A DNA stretch of 64,000 nucleotides. Source: Aquibium microcysteis. GTDB taxonomy: Bacteria; Pseudomonadota; Alphaproteobacteria; Rhizobiales; Rhizobiaceae. Both the position numbers and the translations under genes were made by a program. The stretch spans positions 4,578,001-4,642,000 of the forward strand of contig NZ_CP061080.1 in the NCBI RefSeq assembly GCF_014495845.1, read 5' to 3'. Below the pieces are notes generated by a model, which was not told where the DNA came from, made no database searches, and saw only the letters and a list, made by a program, of their open reading frames with translations. Positions 25,931 through 34,204 of the stretch are shown here, one piece after another (the first letter of the stretch is position 1; each line of letters opens with the position of its first letter).

Positions 25931-27442
25931 TCAGCCGTAGAGCCCCTTGTAGCTGTCGCGCAGCACGTTCTTCTGCACCTTGCCCATGGTGTTGCGCGGC
26001 AGTTCGTCGACGAAGATCACCCGCTTCGGCTGCTTGAAGCGGGCGAGCCGGTCGGCCAGTCCCGTCATGACCGCCGCCTCGTCGATCGTCGCGCCCGTCT
26101 CCCGCACCACGACGGCCGTGACCCCCTCGCCGAAATCCGGATGGGCGATGCCGATTACCGCGCTCTCGACGACGCCGGGCAGCTGGTCGATCTCGGTTTC
26201 GACCTCCTTGGGATAGATGTTGAACCCGCCCGAGATGACGAGGTCCTTGCCGCGCCCGACGATCTGGACGTATCCGCGCGCGTCGATCAGCCCGAGGTCG
26301 CCGGTGATGAAGAAGCCATCCGGCCGGAACTCGGCCGCCGTCTTCTCCGGCATCCGCCAGTAGCCGGAAAACACATTCGGACCGCGCACCTCGATCATGC
26401 CCGTTTCGCCGGCGGCCAGCGGCGTGCCGCTCTCGGTTTCGACGACACGGACGTCGACGCCCGGCAGGGCCGGTCCCACGGTGCCGGCGATGCGGTCTCC
26501 GTCATAAGGGTTCGACGTGTTCATGTTGGTCTCGGTCATGCCGTAGCGCTCGAGGATCGCATGTCCGGTCCGTTCGGCGAACTGCCGGTGCGTCTCGGCC
26601 AGCAGCGGCGCCGAGCCCGACGTGAACAGCCGCATGCCGGCCGCGGCCTCGCGCGTCAGTCCGGGATGCTGAAGGAGCCGGGTGTAGAAGGTCGGCACGC
26701 CCATCATGGCGGTGCAGGAGGGCATGAGACGCAGGATCGCGTCCGGATCGAATTTCGACAGGAACACCATCGACCCGCCTGACAGAAGCACCACGTTCGA
26801 GGCGACGAACAGCCCGTGCGTGTGGAAGATCGGCAGCGCATGGATCAGCCGGTCGGCGGCGGTGAAGCGCCAGAAGTCGACCAGCGTCAGCGCGTTGGAG
26901 AGCAGGTTGTCATGCGTCAGCATGGCGCCCTTGGAACGCCCGGTCGTGCCCGAGGTGTAGAGGATCGCCGCGAGGTCCGCCGCCCCGCGCGTCACGTCGT
27001 CGAAGTCCGGCGGCAGCGCTGCAAGGCTCTCGGTCAGGCTGCCGCCGCCGGTCTCGTCCAGCGTCTCGATCCGCGCTCCGTGCCGCTCCGCGACCGTCCG
27101 CGCCGCGTCCGCGCGGGCCGGCGGGACCACGAGGAGCCTCGGTTCGGAGTCGCCGACGAAATAGTCGAGCTCCGCCAGCGTATAGGCGGTGTTGAGCGGC
27201 AGGTAGACGGCGCCGGCGCGCAGGCAGGCGAGATAGAGCATCAGCGCCTCTGCGCTCTTCTCCACCTGCACGGCCACGCGGTCGCCGGGCATCACGCCGC
27301 GCTCGACCAGCCGCCGCGCAAGCCGGCCCGACAGCTCCAGCATGTCACGATACGTCCAGAGCCGGCCTTCGGGCGTCTCGATGAAGGGACGCTCGCCCGC
27401 GGCTGCAGCTGCGCGGATCGCGTCGAACATGTGATTGGCCAT
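25931..27442 (-). CDS. matB: Malonyl-CoA synthetase MatB
   Basis: 503-residue acyl-adenylate enzyme that activates malonate to malonyl-CoA. The AMP-binding motif is LYTSGTTGRSKGAMLTHDNL; later motifs YGMTETNMNTSNPYDGDR and GYFITGD-like FFITGDLGLID are typical of MatB, as is PLNTAYTLAELDYFVGDSEP. The catalytic lysine region is PRNTMGKVQKNVLR. Similar to FadD and other acyl-CoA ligases, but these blocks favour MatB. No malonate transporter or decarboxylase gene is adjacent. Divergent from the curlin gene. Confidence 0.88.
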   Translation of the reverse strand: MANHMFDAIRAAAAAGERPFIETPEGRLWTYRDMLELSGRLARRLVERGVMPGDRVAVQVEKSAEALMLYLACLRAGAVYLPLNTAYTLAELDYFVGDSEPRLLVVPPARADAARTVAERHGARIETLDETGGGSLTESLAALPPDFDDVTRGAADLAAILYTSGTTGRSKGAMLTHDNLLSNALTLVDFWRFTAADRLIHALPIFHTHGLFVASNVVLLSGGSMVFLSKFDPDAILRLMPSCTAMMGVPTFYTRLLQHPGLTREAAAGMRLFTSGSAPLLAETHRQFAERTGHAILERYGMTETNMNTSNPYDGDRIAGTVGPALPGVDVRVVETESGTPLAAGETGMIEVRGPNVFSGYWRMPEKTAAEFRPDGFFITGDLGLIDARGYVQIVGRGKDLVISGGFNIYPKEVETEIDQLPGVVESAVIGIAHPDFGEGVTAVVVRETGATIDEAAVMTGLADRLARFKQPKRVIFVDELPRNTMGKVQKNVLRDSYKGLYG

Positions 27443-27558
27443 CGTCCCTCCTGCATCGCCGCCGCCACTCCGGCGCGGCCCTTCCGACCTCCTATAGCAT
27501 GAGCCTGGCGCGGGTGGGGCCGAAGTCGGTCCAGGCGATCGCGGCGTCCGTTCCGGTC

Positions 27559-27597
27559 CTGAATGCCCGCTGAACGCGCGGTTCAGGCCCGGTTCCA
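27559..27597. promoter_or_regulatory. Four-half-site regulatory array upstream of first curlin gene
   Basis: Half-sites CTGAAT (27559), CTGAAC (27570), GTTCAG (27581) and GTTCCA (27592) begin exactly 11 bases apart. The middle two form a perfect inverted repeat CTGAAC-GCGCG-GTTCAG. The array ends 73 bases before the curlin start, followed by CGGGCCTCTACAAC as a likely core promoter. The same array recurs at 28656-28694. Confidence 0.7.
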
Positions 27598-27670
27598 GAC
27601 CGGGCCTCTACAACCGGGACCGTCAGACACCGGCGCCCCCGCCGAAACCCCGCAACAAAGGAAGACAGCC

Positions 27671-28105
27671 ATGCTCCGCAAGATCCTCGCCACCGCCCTC
27701 GTCGCCGCTTCGTTCGGCATCGCCACCGCACCGGCCATGGCCAACCAGGTCAAGATCCAGCAGTGGGGCCTCGGCCACACCGCCGGCGGCGCACAGACCG
27801 GCACGTCCAACAGGATCGGCGTCTATCAGACGGGCCGCTGGAACCAGGCCGTCGCCAACCAGACCGGCCGCCGCAACCAGGCCGCCATCGGGCAGGAAGG
27901 CGTCAACAACTTCGCCGACACCTGGCAGCGCGGCCGCGACAACGCCGCCGGCATCGGCCAGTTCGGCACCAACCACACCGCCATCCTGACGCAGGACGGC
28001 AACCGCAACATCGCCGCGGGCGTGCAGGTCGGCAATGGCTGCGATGCCAACGTCACGCAGGCCGGCCGCGGCAACGTCGCTGCCTTCGTGCAGACCTGCA
28101 ACTGA
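27671..28105 (+). CDS. Curlin repeat protein (CsgA/CsgB-like)
   Basis: 144 residues: signal peptide of about 25 residues (ending AMA), then repeats of the type N-x-x-x-x-x-Q-x-G, for example SNRIGVYQTGRWNQAVANQTG, RNQAAIGQEG and RNIAAGVQVG. Curlin repeats stack into amyloid strands on the cell surface. Two cysteines at 124 and 143 frame the last repeat, which is unusual for enterobacterial curlins. AAAGGAAGACAGCC gives a good ribosome site. It is followed by csgH and a second curlin. No csgG, csgE or csgF is in the window. Confidence 0.88.
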   Translation: MLRKILATALVAASFGIATAPAMANQVKIQQWGLGHTAGGAQTGTSNRIGVYQTGRWNQAVANQTGRRNQAAIGQEGVNNFADTWQRGRDNAAGIGQFGTNHTAILTQDGNRNIAAGVQVGNGCDANVTQAGRGNVAAFVQTCN

Positions 28106-28179
28106 CGGTGACAGCCGGACGTCCATGGCCGGGGCGCGCGACGCGTCCCGGCAAGCAACCGAAATCGAGGAGCAAGTCC

Positions 28180-28575
28180 ATGCCCACAGTCAGCAAGCCT
28201 TTCGCTGTCGCCGCCGCGGCTCTCGTGATCGGGGCCGGCGCAGGCGCCGGTGTCGCCGTCGCCACTGCCGGCCCCTCGCCGGAGGCGGCCCGCTGCGAGA
28301 TCGTGGCGGAAAAGCACGGCGCCGGCGTCAGCATCATCGGCCTCTACCATGCCGCCAAGGCGCTCGACGGCGAATATACCTTCCGCGTCCGCGGCGCCGG
28401 GCGGTCGGGCAGCACCGACATCGCCCAGGGTGGTCCCTTCTCGGCGGACGCCCGTCGTCCGGCCGAGATCGGCCAGGTCATGCTGGGCGGCGCCGGCGCC
28501 ACCTACGATGCCACCCTCGTCGTCAGGGCGGCCGGCCGGACCTGGCGATGCGACGAGCGGATCGGCGGCACCTGA
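28180..28575 (+). CDS. csgH: Curli assembly chaperone CsgH
   Basis: 131 residues with a signal or membrane anchor at about 7-30, then a small beta-sandwich domain. The alphaproteobacterial CsgH pattern is visible (RCEIVAEKHG, GEYTFRVRGAGRSGSTDIAQGGPFSA). Cysteines at 39 and 124 could form a disulfide. CsgH is the functional counterpart of CsgC and blocks premature amyloid assembly in the periplasm. Located 74 bases after the curlin gene and followed by a clear terminator. Confidence 0.85.
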   Translation: MPTVSKPFAVAAAALVIGAGAGAGVAVATAGPSPEAARCEIVAEKHGAGVSIIGLYHAAKALDGEYTFRVRGAGRSGSTDIAQGGPFSADARRPAEIGQVMLGGAGATYDATLVVRAAGRTWRCDERIGGT

Positions 28576-28599
28576 AGTCCGGGATCCGCATCGAAAGAC

Positions 28600-28633
28600 G
28601 AAGGCTCCGGCGCGTCCGGAGCCTTCTTCGTTT
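28600..28633 (+). terminator. Rho-independent terminator after csgH
   Basis: Perfect 11-bp stem GAAGGCTCCGG / CCGGAGCCTTC with a 5-base loop, followed by TTCGTTT, 24 bases after the csgH stop. It separates the curlin-csgH unit from the second curlin gene. Confidence 0.8.
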
Positions 28634-28655
28634 CCGGGCTGCACAGTTCGCTCCG

Positions 28656-28694
28656 CTGAACGCCTCCTGAACGCGCGGTTCCGTCTCGGTTCAG
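28656..28694. promoter_or_regulatory. Second copy of the four-half-site array, upstream of second curlin gene
   Basis: Half-sites CTGAAC (28656), CTGAAC (28667), GTTCCG (28678) and GTTCAG (28689), again exactly 11 bases apart. The outer pair extends to a perfect 9-bp inverted repeat (CCGCTGAAC / GTTCAGCGG). The second element, CTGAACGCGCGGTTC, is identical to the first array. It ends 80 bases before the second curlin ATG, with CCGGGCTTCATGATC following. Confidence 0.7.
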
Positions 28695-28774
28695 CGGCCG
28701 GGCTTCATGATCCCCCCATCGCTGGACCCGAACCACCCGGACCCGCTTCAACCCTCGACCCTCGGAGACAGATC

Positions 28775-29185
28775 ATGACCAAGAGCCTGAACACCCTGGC
28801 CGCCGCCTTCGTCGCTGTTTCGATCGGCACGGCCGGCCTCGTCACGCCCGCCGCGGCCGGCGGCTCGGTTTCCATTTCGGTGGCCCCCGCCAATGCGAAG
28901 CAGGAGAAGGCGATGCGCGCCGGCCTGGGTCTCTACGCCCTCTACAACGGCATCAGGAACGGTGGGATCCGTCAGCGGGGCACCGGCAACAGCGCCGGTC
29001 TCGTCCAGAACGGCACCGGCAACCTCGGCATCGTTCACCAGGAGGGGCGGGGCCACGACGGCACCCTCCAGCAGAACGGCAACGGCAACAGTCACGGCCT
29101 CTTCCAGTTCGGCCGCAACACCAGCGGCCATGTCGCCCAGACCGGCAACGGCGGCACCGGCGCGACCTTCCAGTTCGGCTGGTGA
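28775..29185 (+). CDS. Second curlin repeat protein
   Basis: 136 residues with signal peptide ending near PAAAGG and a glycine- and asparagine-rich repeat region: NSAGLVQNGTGN, GIVHQEGRGHDGTLQQNGNGN, HGLFQFGRN, GHVAQTGNGG. It has no cysteine, unlike the first curlin. GGAGACAGATC precedes the ATG. The repeats are shorter and richer in GN than the first protein, suggesting major/minor subunit roles as for CsgA and CsgB, though which is which cannot be told. Confidence 0.82.
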   Translation: MTKSLNTLAAAFVAVSIGTAGLVTPAAAGGSVSISVAPANAKQEKAMRAGLGLYALYNGIRNGGIRQRGTGNSAGLVQNGTGNLGIVHQEGRGHDGTLQQNGNGNSHGLFQFGRNTSGHVAQTGNGGTGATFQFGW

Positions 29186-29370
29186 ACGCGTCCGCTTCCC
29201 GCCGCGCGGAACGGTTTTCCACCATCCCCGCTCTGCGCGCGTTTCCGTTCCGGGCTGCGGCGAAATGCGCCCGCGCCTGCCTCGAAACCGGGCCGGAAGC
29301 GGCTATGATGGCAGCCTGACGCAGGCGGGCCGCCGGCCGGCCGGCACGGCAACAGCACAGGGAGACCCAG

Positions 29371-30030
29371 ATGAGCCTTCGCATCAACGACATTGCGCCG
29401 GATTTCACCGCCGAGACGACGCAGGGCGTGATTCGCTTCCACGACTGGATCGGAGACGGGTGGGCCGTGATGTTCTCGCATCCGAAGGACTTCACGCCGG
29501 TCTGCACGACCGAACTCGGCACCATGGCCGGATATGCACCCGAGTTCGCACGGCGCAACGTCAAGATCATCGGCATCTCCGTCGATCCGGTCGAGAGCCA
29601 TCACAAGTGGAAGGAAGACATAAGGATCGCCACCGGGCATGCGGTCGACTACCCGCTGATCGCCGACAAGAACCTCGAAGTGGCCAAGCTCTACGACATG
29701 CTGCCGGCCTCGGCCGGGAGCAGTTCGGAGGGCCGCACGCCTGCCGACAACCAGACCGTCCGCTCCGTCTTCGTCATCGGTCCCGACAAGAAGATCAAGC
29801 TGACGCTGAGCTACCCGATGACCACGGGCCGCAACTTCGCGGAGATCCTGCGCGCCATCGATTCGATCCAGCTGACGGCGAAGCACCAGGTCGCCACGCC
29901 GGCCGACTGGAAGCAGGGCGACGACGTGATCATCACCGCCGCCGTCTCGAACGAGGACGCGGTGAAGCGCTTCGGTTCCTTCGACACGATCCTGCCCTAC
30001 CTGCGCAAGACGAGGCAGCCCGGCGCCTGA
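29371..30030 (+). CDS. 1-Cys peroxiredoxin (Prx6 type)
   Basis: 219 residues. The peroxidatic cysteine is C45 in HPKDFTPVCTTELG; there is no second cysteine. The carboxy extension after LRAIDSIQLT and the RSVFVIGPDKKIKL segment are typical of Prx6-like enzymes. It reduces peroxides in the cytoplasm. GGGAGACC precedes the ATG. Monocistronic, convergent with the GNAT gene. Confidence 0.93.
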   Translation: MSLRINDIAPDFTAETTQGVIRFHDWIGDGWAVMFSHPKDFTPVCTTELGTMAGYAPEFARRNVKIIGISVDPVESHHKWKEDIRIATGHAVDYPLIADKNLEVAKLYDMLPASAGSSSEGRTPADNQTVRSVFVIGPDKKIKLTLSYPMTTGRNFAEILRAIDSIQLTAKHQVATPADWKQGDDVIITAAVSNEDAVKRFGSFDTILPYLRKTRQPGA

Positions 30031-30074
30031 CGCGGCGATCCGGCCGCGCGGGCGGCTGGCTTCGCCGGTCGAGG

Positions 30075-30620
30075 TCAGCGCGGCACGGGCCGCGTCAGCA
30101 GCAGGATCGGCGTGCCGGCATGGGTCGTCTCCACCGGATCGGCATAGCCGATGGCCCGGGCGATGCGCAGCGAGGCGTGGTTCTCCGGCTCGATGATGCA
30201 GACGCACCGCTCCGTGCCGAGGTGCCGGTCGCCCCAGCTGTGGATCGCCTCGACGGCCTCGCGGGCGAGGCCGCGGCCGTGGAAGCCGGGCGCTAGCGCC
30301 CAGCCGGCTTCCGGCACGCCGTCGAAGGCGGGCACGACGTCGCGGCGCAGGTCGTGGAAGCCGGCTTCGCCGACGAGCGCGCCGCTCGCCTTCTCCTCCA
30401 GGGCCCAGAAGCCGAAGCCCTGCACCCGCCAGTGGCCGATCTGCCGCAGGATGCGGCCCCAGCTTTCCGAGCGCGAGAAGGGGCGTCCGCCGATGAAGCG
30501 CACGGTGACGGGGTCGGCCCACAGGCGGGCATAGGCCTCGTGGTCCGCCGGCCGGTGGGGCCGCAGGATCAGGCGCTCGGTCTCGACGACCGGAGCGATG
30601 GGGAACGCGGGCACTGGCAT
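30075..30620 (-). CDS. GNAT family N-acetyltransferase (RimJ/RimL type)
   Basis: 181 residues. The start TERLILRPHRPADHEAYARLWADP and the GWALAPGFHGRGLAREAV acetyl-CoA-binding block identify an Acetyltransf_3 member. The tail NHASLRIARAIGY is typical. Substrate cannot be inferred from neighbours. It follows coaBC by 23 bases on the same strand and could be read through from it. Confidence 0.85.
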   Translation of the reverse strand: MPVPAFPIAPVVETERLILRPHRPADHEAYARLWADPVTVRFIGGRPFSRSESWGRILRQIGHWRVQGFGFWALEEKASGALVGEAGFHDLRRDVVPAFDGVPEAGWALAPGFHGRGLAREAVEAIHSWGDRHLGTERCVCIIEPENHASLRIARAIGYADPVETTHAGTPILLLTRPVPR

Positions 30621-30643
30621 GGCGCTTCCTTCCGCGCGGGCGA

Positions 30644-31870
30644 TCAGATGCCGGTCAGCCGCGTCGCGATCAGCGACGCCAGACGCTCGGCCACGTCGGC
30701 CTTCGTCATTTCGGGCCAGTCCTCGATCCCGTCATGCGTCACGATGCGGACCCGGTTGCGATCACCGCCCATCACGCCCGCCGGACCGATGCCGGAGCCG
30801 TGCGAGACGTCGTTGGCCACGATCAGGTCGGCGCCTTTCCTTGCGAGCTTGGCGCGGGCGTTGCCGTCGAGATCCTGCGTCTCGGCGGCGAAGCCGACGA
30901 CGAACGGAGGCCGGCGCGCCGCGTGGCCGATCGTCGCCAGGATGTCGGGGTTTTCCACCATCTGCAGCGCAGGCGGGCCTTCGCCTGCGACCTTCTTGAT
31001 CTTCTCGCCTGCCGCATCCGCCATGCGCCAGTCCGCGACCGCCGCGACGAAGATCGCGGCGTCGGCAGGCAGTGCCGCCTCGACGGCCGCGAGCATCTGC
31101 CGCGCGGTCTCCACATGCACAGTCCGGACGCCGCGCGGATCGGCGATCGTCACCGGCCCGGAGACGAGGGTAACGTCCGCGCCCAGCCGCGCGAGCGCCG
31201 CCGCGATCGCATGGCCCTGTTTGCCCGACGAGCGGTTGGCGATGTAGCGCACCGGATCGATCGGCTCGTGCGTGGGGCCGGAGGTGACGACGACGTGCCT
31301 GCCCGCCAGCGGCTTCGGCCGCTCGTCGAGCAGACTTTCGACCGCCGCGACGATCTCGAGCGGCTCGGCCATGCGGCCTTCCCCGGCTTCGCCGCTCTCC
31401 GCCATCTCGCCTCGGCCCGGCCCGACGAAGGCGATGCCGTCGGCTTCGAGCGTCGCGCGGTTGCGCATGGTCGCGGCGTGGTTCCACATGCGCGGGTTCA
31501 TCGCGGGCGCGATCAGCACGGGCTTGTCCGTCGCCATCAGCACCGTCGAGGCGAGATCGTCTGCGTGGCCGTTGGCCATCTTGGCCATGAGGTCGGCGGT
31601 TGCCGGCGCCACCACGATCAGGTCGGCCTCGCGCGACAGCCGGATGTGTCTTACGTCGTGCTCGTCCTGCCGGTCGAAGAGTTCGGTGAAGACGTGGTCG
31701 GCGGAGAGCGCGCCGACGGCGAGCTGCGTGACGAACTGCTGCGCCGCAGCCGTCATGACGCAGCGCACCTTCGCCCCCCGCTCGCGCAGGCGGCGGATCA
31801 GGTCGAGGCACTTGTAGGCGGCGATGCCGCCGCCGATGATGAGCAGGATGCGTCTGTCGGAAAGGGTCAC
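30644..31870 (-). CDS. coaBC: Phosphopantothenoylcysteine decarboxylase/synthetase CoaBC
   Basis: 408 residues: N-terminal flavoprotein CoaC (GGGIAAYKCLDLIRRL, PAMNPRMWNHAAT) and C-terminal CoaB (VVTSGPTHEPIDPVRYIANRSSGKQGHAIA, then NDVSHG). It makes 4'-phosphopantetheine for coenzyme A and is normally essential. The GTG at 31870 overlaps the toxin stop (GTGA) and has GGAG six bases before it; another in-frame GTG at 31882 lacks such a site. Translation is therefore coupled to the toxin gene upstream. Confidence 0.93.
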   Translation of the reverse strand: MTLSDRRILLIIGGGIAAYKCLDLIRRLRERGAKVRCVMTAAAQQFVTQLAVGALSADHVFTELFDRQDEHDVRHIRLSREADLIVVAPATADLMAKMANGHADDLASTVLMATDKPVLIAPAMNPRMWNHAATMRNRATLEADGIAFVGPGRGEMAESGEAGEGRMAEPLEIVAAVESLLDERPKPLAGRHVVVTSGPTHEPIDPVRYIANRSSGKQGHAIAAALARLGADVTLVSGPVTIADPRGVRTVHVETARQMLAAVEAALPADAAIFVAAVADWRMADAAGEKIKKVAGEGPPALQMVENPDILATIGHAARRPPFVVGFAAETQDLDGNARAKLARKGADLIVANDVSHGSGIGPAGVMGGDRNRVRIVTHDGIEDWPEMTKADVAERLASLIATRLTGI

Positions 31871-32289
31871 GACGCACTCCACGGGTTGACGACGCCGACG
31901 CCGCAGTCATCGAAGTCGCGGACGTTGCGTGTGACGACCGAGAAGCCGCGCGCGCGGGCGATCGCTGCGATCTGGGCGTCGAACTCGCCGATTGGCCTGC
32001 CGATGCCCCGCCGATGCGCGACGAGTTCAGCGAAAAGAGTGGATTCCCGGTCGCCGAACGCCAGAATGGCAGTTCGCAGCTTTTCGGCGAAGAACAGGCG
32101 CAGAACATGCTCGAGGCCGTCCCGGCGACGTCCGGGGAGCATGATGGCCAGGCCGAGAAGGATCTCGGCCTTGCTGATGGCCGTCACGTACAGGTTGGCC
32201 GGGTCGGTTCGCCCGATCCAGTCGACGACCTCGTCGGCAGGTGTCGGCCGGAAGAGCTCCGACACGACGTTGGTGTCGAGGACGAACAT
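31867..32289 (-). CDS. vapC: PIN-domain toxin (VapC/FitB family)
   Basis: 140 residues. The PIN acidic residues are visible in FVLDTNVVSELFR (start), SKAEILLGL, IGEFDAQIAAIARARG and TRNVRDFDDCGV. FitB-like features are the early VVSELF and the DWI segment. Such proteins are Mg-dependent ribonucleases held inactive by the cognate antitoxin. The ATG overlaps the antitoxin stop (TGATG) and the stop overlaps the coaBC GTG. All catalytic acids appear present, so the toxin is likely active. Confidence 0.92.
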   Translation of the reverse strand: MFVLDTNVVSELFRPTPADEVVDWIGRTDPANLYVTAISKAEILLGLAIMLPGRRRDGLEHVLRLFFAEKLRTAILAFGDRESTLFAELVAHRRGIGRPIGEFDAQIAAIARARGFSVVTRNVRDFDDCGVGVVNPWSAS

Positions 32290-32555
32290 CAGTCGAATCC
32301 CGGGGGATCGCGCATCATGCGGTTGCGCGGCGGAATCTCGAGATCGCCCGGGCCGTATGTGTCGACGAGGTCGCGGATCGACCTGTACCATGCCGCCCCG
32401 TCGGCCCGCTCCATGGGGTCGTGCTCTGGCGAACGGACGGCCTTCGCGAGAAGAAGGCGTGCTTCCTGCTCCATGGAAACGCCATGTCGAGCTGCTCTTA
32501 GACGAAGGCTCCGCTTCGTCTCATCGTCCAGGTTCCGGATCGTCAGGGTTGCCAT
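32289..32555 (-). CDS. vapB: Antitoxin, FitA/VapB-like ribbon-helix-helix
   Basis: 88 residues starting MATLTIRNLDDETKRSLRLRAA, a FitA-type RHH DNA-binding domain, with toxin-binding tail to about residue 88. The ATG at 32555 has GGAG nine bases upstream; an ATG two codons earlier lies too close to it. It should repress its own promoter at 32580-32608 together with the toxin. Confidence 0.9.
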   Translation of the reverse strand: MATLTIRNLDDETKRSLRLRAARHGVSMEQEARLLLAKAVRSPEHDPMERADGAAWYRSIRDLVDTYGPGDLEIPPRNRMMRDPPGFD

Positions 32556-32579
32556 GGGCATCCTCTCCTGAGAGCCTTG

Positions 32580-32608
32580 ACGATAGGGAGGCGAGGTCTT
32601 GCAGTCAA
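32580..32608 (-). promoter_or_regulatory. Promoter of the antitoxin-toxin-coaBC unit
   Basis: On the minus strand TTGACT, a 17-base spacer, then TATCGT. Predicted transcript start is about 18 bases before the antitoxin ATG. This is one of the best sigma-70-like matches in the window. No other promoter-like sequence was found before coaBC. Confidence 0.6.
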
Positions 32609-32622
32609 TGCTGTCGTTGCTG

Positions 32623-34191
32623 TCACCCGAGTTCCACCGCGATCCACACCAGAGTCAGCGCAATCACCCAGAGCGCGATCCGGCCCGACCGGGCGTAGCG
32701 CGCTTCGGCCTTGCCGATCGCTTTCGCCGTCTCGGCGTCGAAGCGCAGGCCGTTCTCGGCCATGGCGTCGATCTCGCGCGACAGGCGCTCCGTGCGGGCG
32801 GCAAGGTCCGGCGCCTGCCGGGCGAGCGAGACGAGCGCGTTCACCCCCTCGCGCGCGTCGGTCAGGATTCCGCGAGGGCCGAGATTGGCGGCGATCCAGG
32901 AGCCGACGACGGGCTCGGCGGTCTTCCACATGTTGAAATGCGGGTCGAGCGTGCGGGCGACGCCTTCCACCACTACCATGGTCTTCTGCAGCAGCACCAG
33001 TTCCGGCCTCGCGGCCATGTCGAAGAGCTCGGTCACCTCGAACAGCAGCGTCAGCAGCTTGGCCATCGAGATCGTCTCGGCCGGCTGCCCGTGGATCGGC
33101 TCGCCGATCGCCCGGATCGCCTGGGCGAAGGCCGCGACGTCGTGCCTGGCCGGGACGTAGCCGGCCTCGAAATGCACCTCGGCGACACGCCGGTAGTCGC
33201 GGGTGATGAAGCCGTAGAGGATCTCGGCGAGGAAGCGCCTTTCCTTCCGGCCGAGCCGGCCGGTGATGCCGAAGTCGACGGCCACGATCGTCCCGTCCGC
33301 CTCGACGAACAGGTTGCCGGGATGCATGTCGCCGTGGAAGAAGCCGTCGCGTAGCGTGTGGCGCAGGAAGTTCTGGATCAGGTTGGCGGCCAGCGCCGGC
33401 AGGTCGTGGCCGGCGGTGCGCAGGCCGTCGATGTTCGACATCTTGATGCCGTCGATCCATTCCATCGTCAGCACGTCGCGGCCCGTGCGCTCCCAGTCGA
33501 CGGAAGGGACGCGGAAGCCGGGGTCGTCGCGGGTGTTCTCGCCGATCTCCGACAGCGCCGCCGCCTCCAGCCGCAGGTCCATCTCGATCTTCGTGGTCTG
33601 CGCCAGCGTCTCGGTGACCTGGACCGGGCGCAGGCGGCGGGTCGCCGGGATGAAGCGCTCCTGGAGATGCGCGGCCGCGAAATAGCTCTCAAGATCGTTG
33701 AGGAAACGCCGCCGCACACCGGGGCGGATCACCTTGACCGCGACCCGCCGGCCGGTGCCGGCGAGCGTGGCCGGATGCACCTGCGCGATCGAGGCCGCAG
33801 CCACGGGTTCGCCGAGGCTTTCGTAGAGGTCGTCGAGGGGGCGGCCGAGCGAGCCGACGATCGCCGCCACGGCCTCGGAACGGGGAAAGGTCTCCATCCG
33901 GTCCTGCAGGTTGGCGAGATCGAGAGCGACCTCCGTGCCGACGACGTCCGGGCGTGTTGCAAGGAACTGGCCGAGTTTGACGTAGGACGGGCCGAGCCGG
34001 GTCGCGGCGCGCGCGAAGCGTTCGGAGCGATCGCTTCCGGCCGAGCGGCGGCGGGCGAGCGCCGTGCCGATGCGCCAGCCGAGCCGGGGCAGGCCGGAGA
34101 GCTGGTCGCCGGGCAGCGCCGCCACGACGCCCTCGCGAACCATGATCCAGCCGGCCCTGACGAGCCGGAGATAGGCGGCGGGCGTGCTCAT
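32623..34191 (-). CDS. ubiB: Ubiquinone biosynthesis kinase-like protein UbiB
   Basis: 522 residues of the ABC1/UbiB atypical kinase family. The UbiB KxGQ motif is KLGQFLATRPD, with VAVKVIRPGVR, the catalytic-type FFHGDMHPGNLFV and VDFGITGRLG. Two C-terminal membrane helices are expected (IALWVIALTLVWIAVEL). It supports ubiquinone synthesis at the inner membrane. It starts 13 bases after the ubiE stop. Confidence 0.95.
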   Translation of the reverse strand: MSTPAAYLRLVRAGWIMVREGVVAALPGDQLSGLPRLGWRIGTALARRRSAGSDRSERFARAATRLGPSYVKLGQFLATRPDVVGTEVALDLANLQDRMETFPRSEAVAAIVGSLGRPLDDLYESLGEPVAAASIAQVHPATLAGTGRRVAVKVIRPGVRRRFLNDLESYFAAAHLQERFIPATRRLRPVQVTETLAQTTKIEMDLRLEAAALSEIGENTRDDPGFRVPSVDWERTGRDVLTMEWIDGIKMSNIDGLRTAGHDLPALAANLIQNFLRHTLRDGFFHGDMHPGNLFVEADGTIVAVDFGITGRLGRKERRFLAEILYGFITRDYRRVAEVHFEAGYVPARHDVAAFAQAIRAIGEPIHGQPAETISMAKLLTLLFEVTELFDMAARPELVLLQKTMVVVEGVARTLDPHFNMWKTAEPVVGSWIAANLGPRGILTDAREGVNALVSLARQAPDLAARTERLSREIDAMAENGLRFDAETAKAIGKAEARYARSGRIALWVIALTLVWIAVELG

Positions 34192-34204
34192 CGGCGGCGA
34201 GCCC

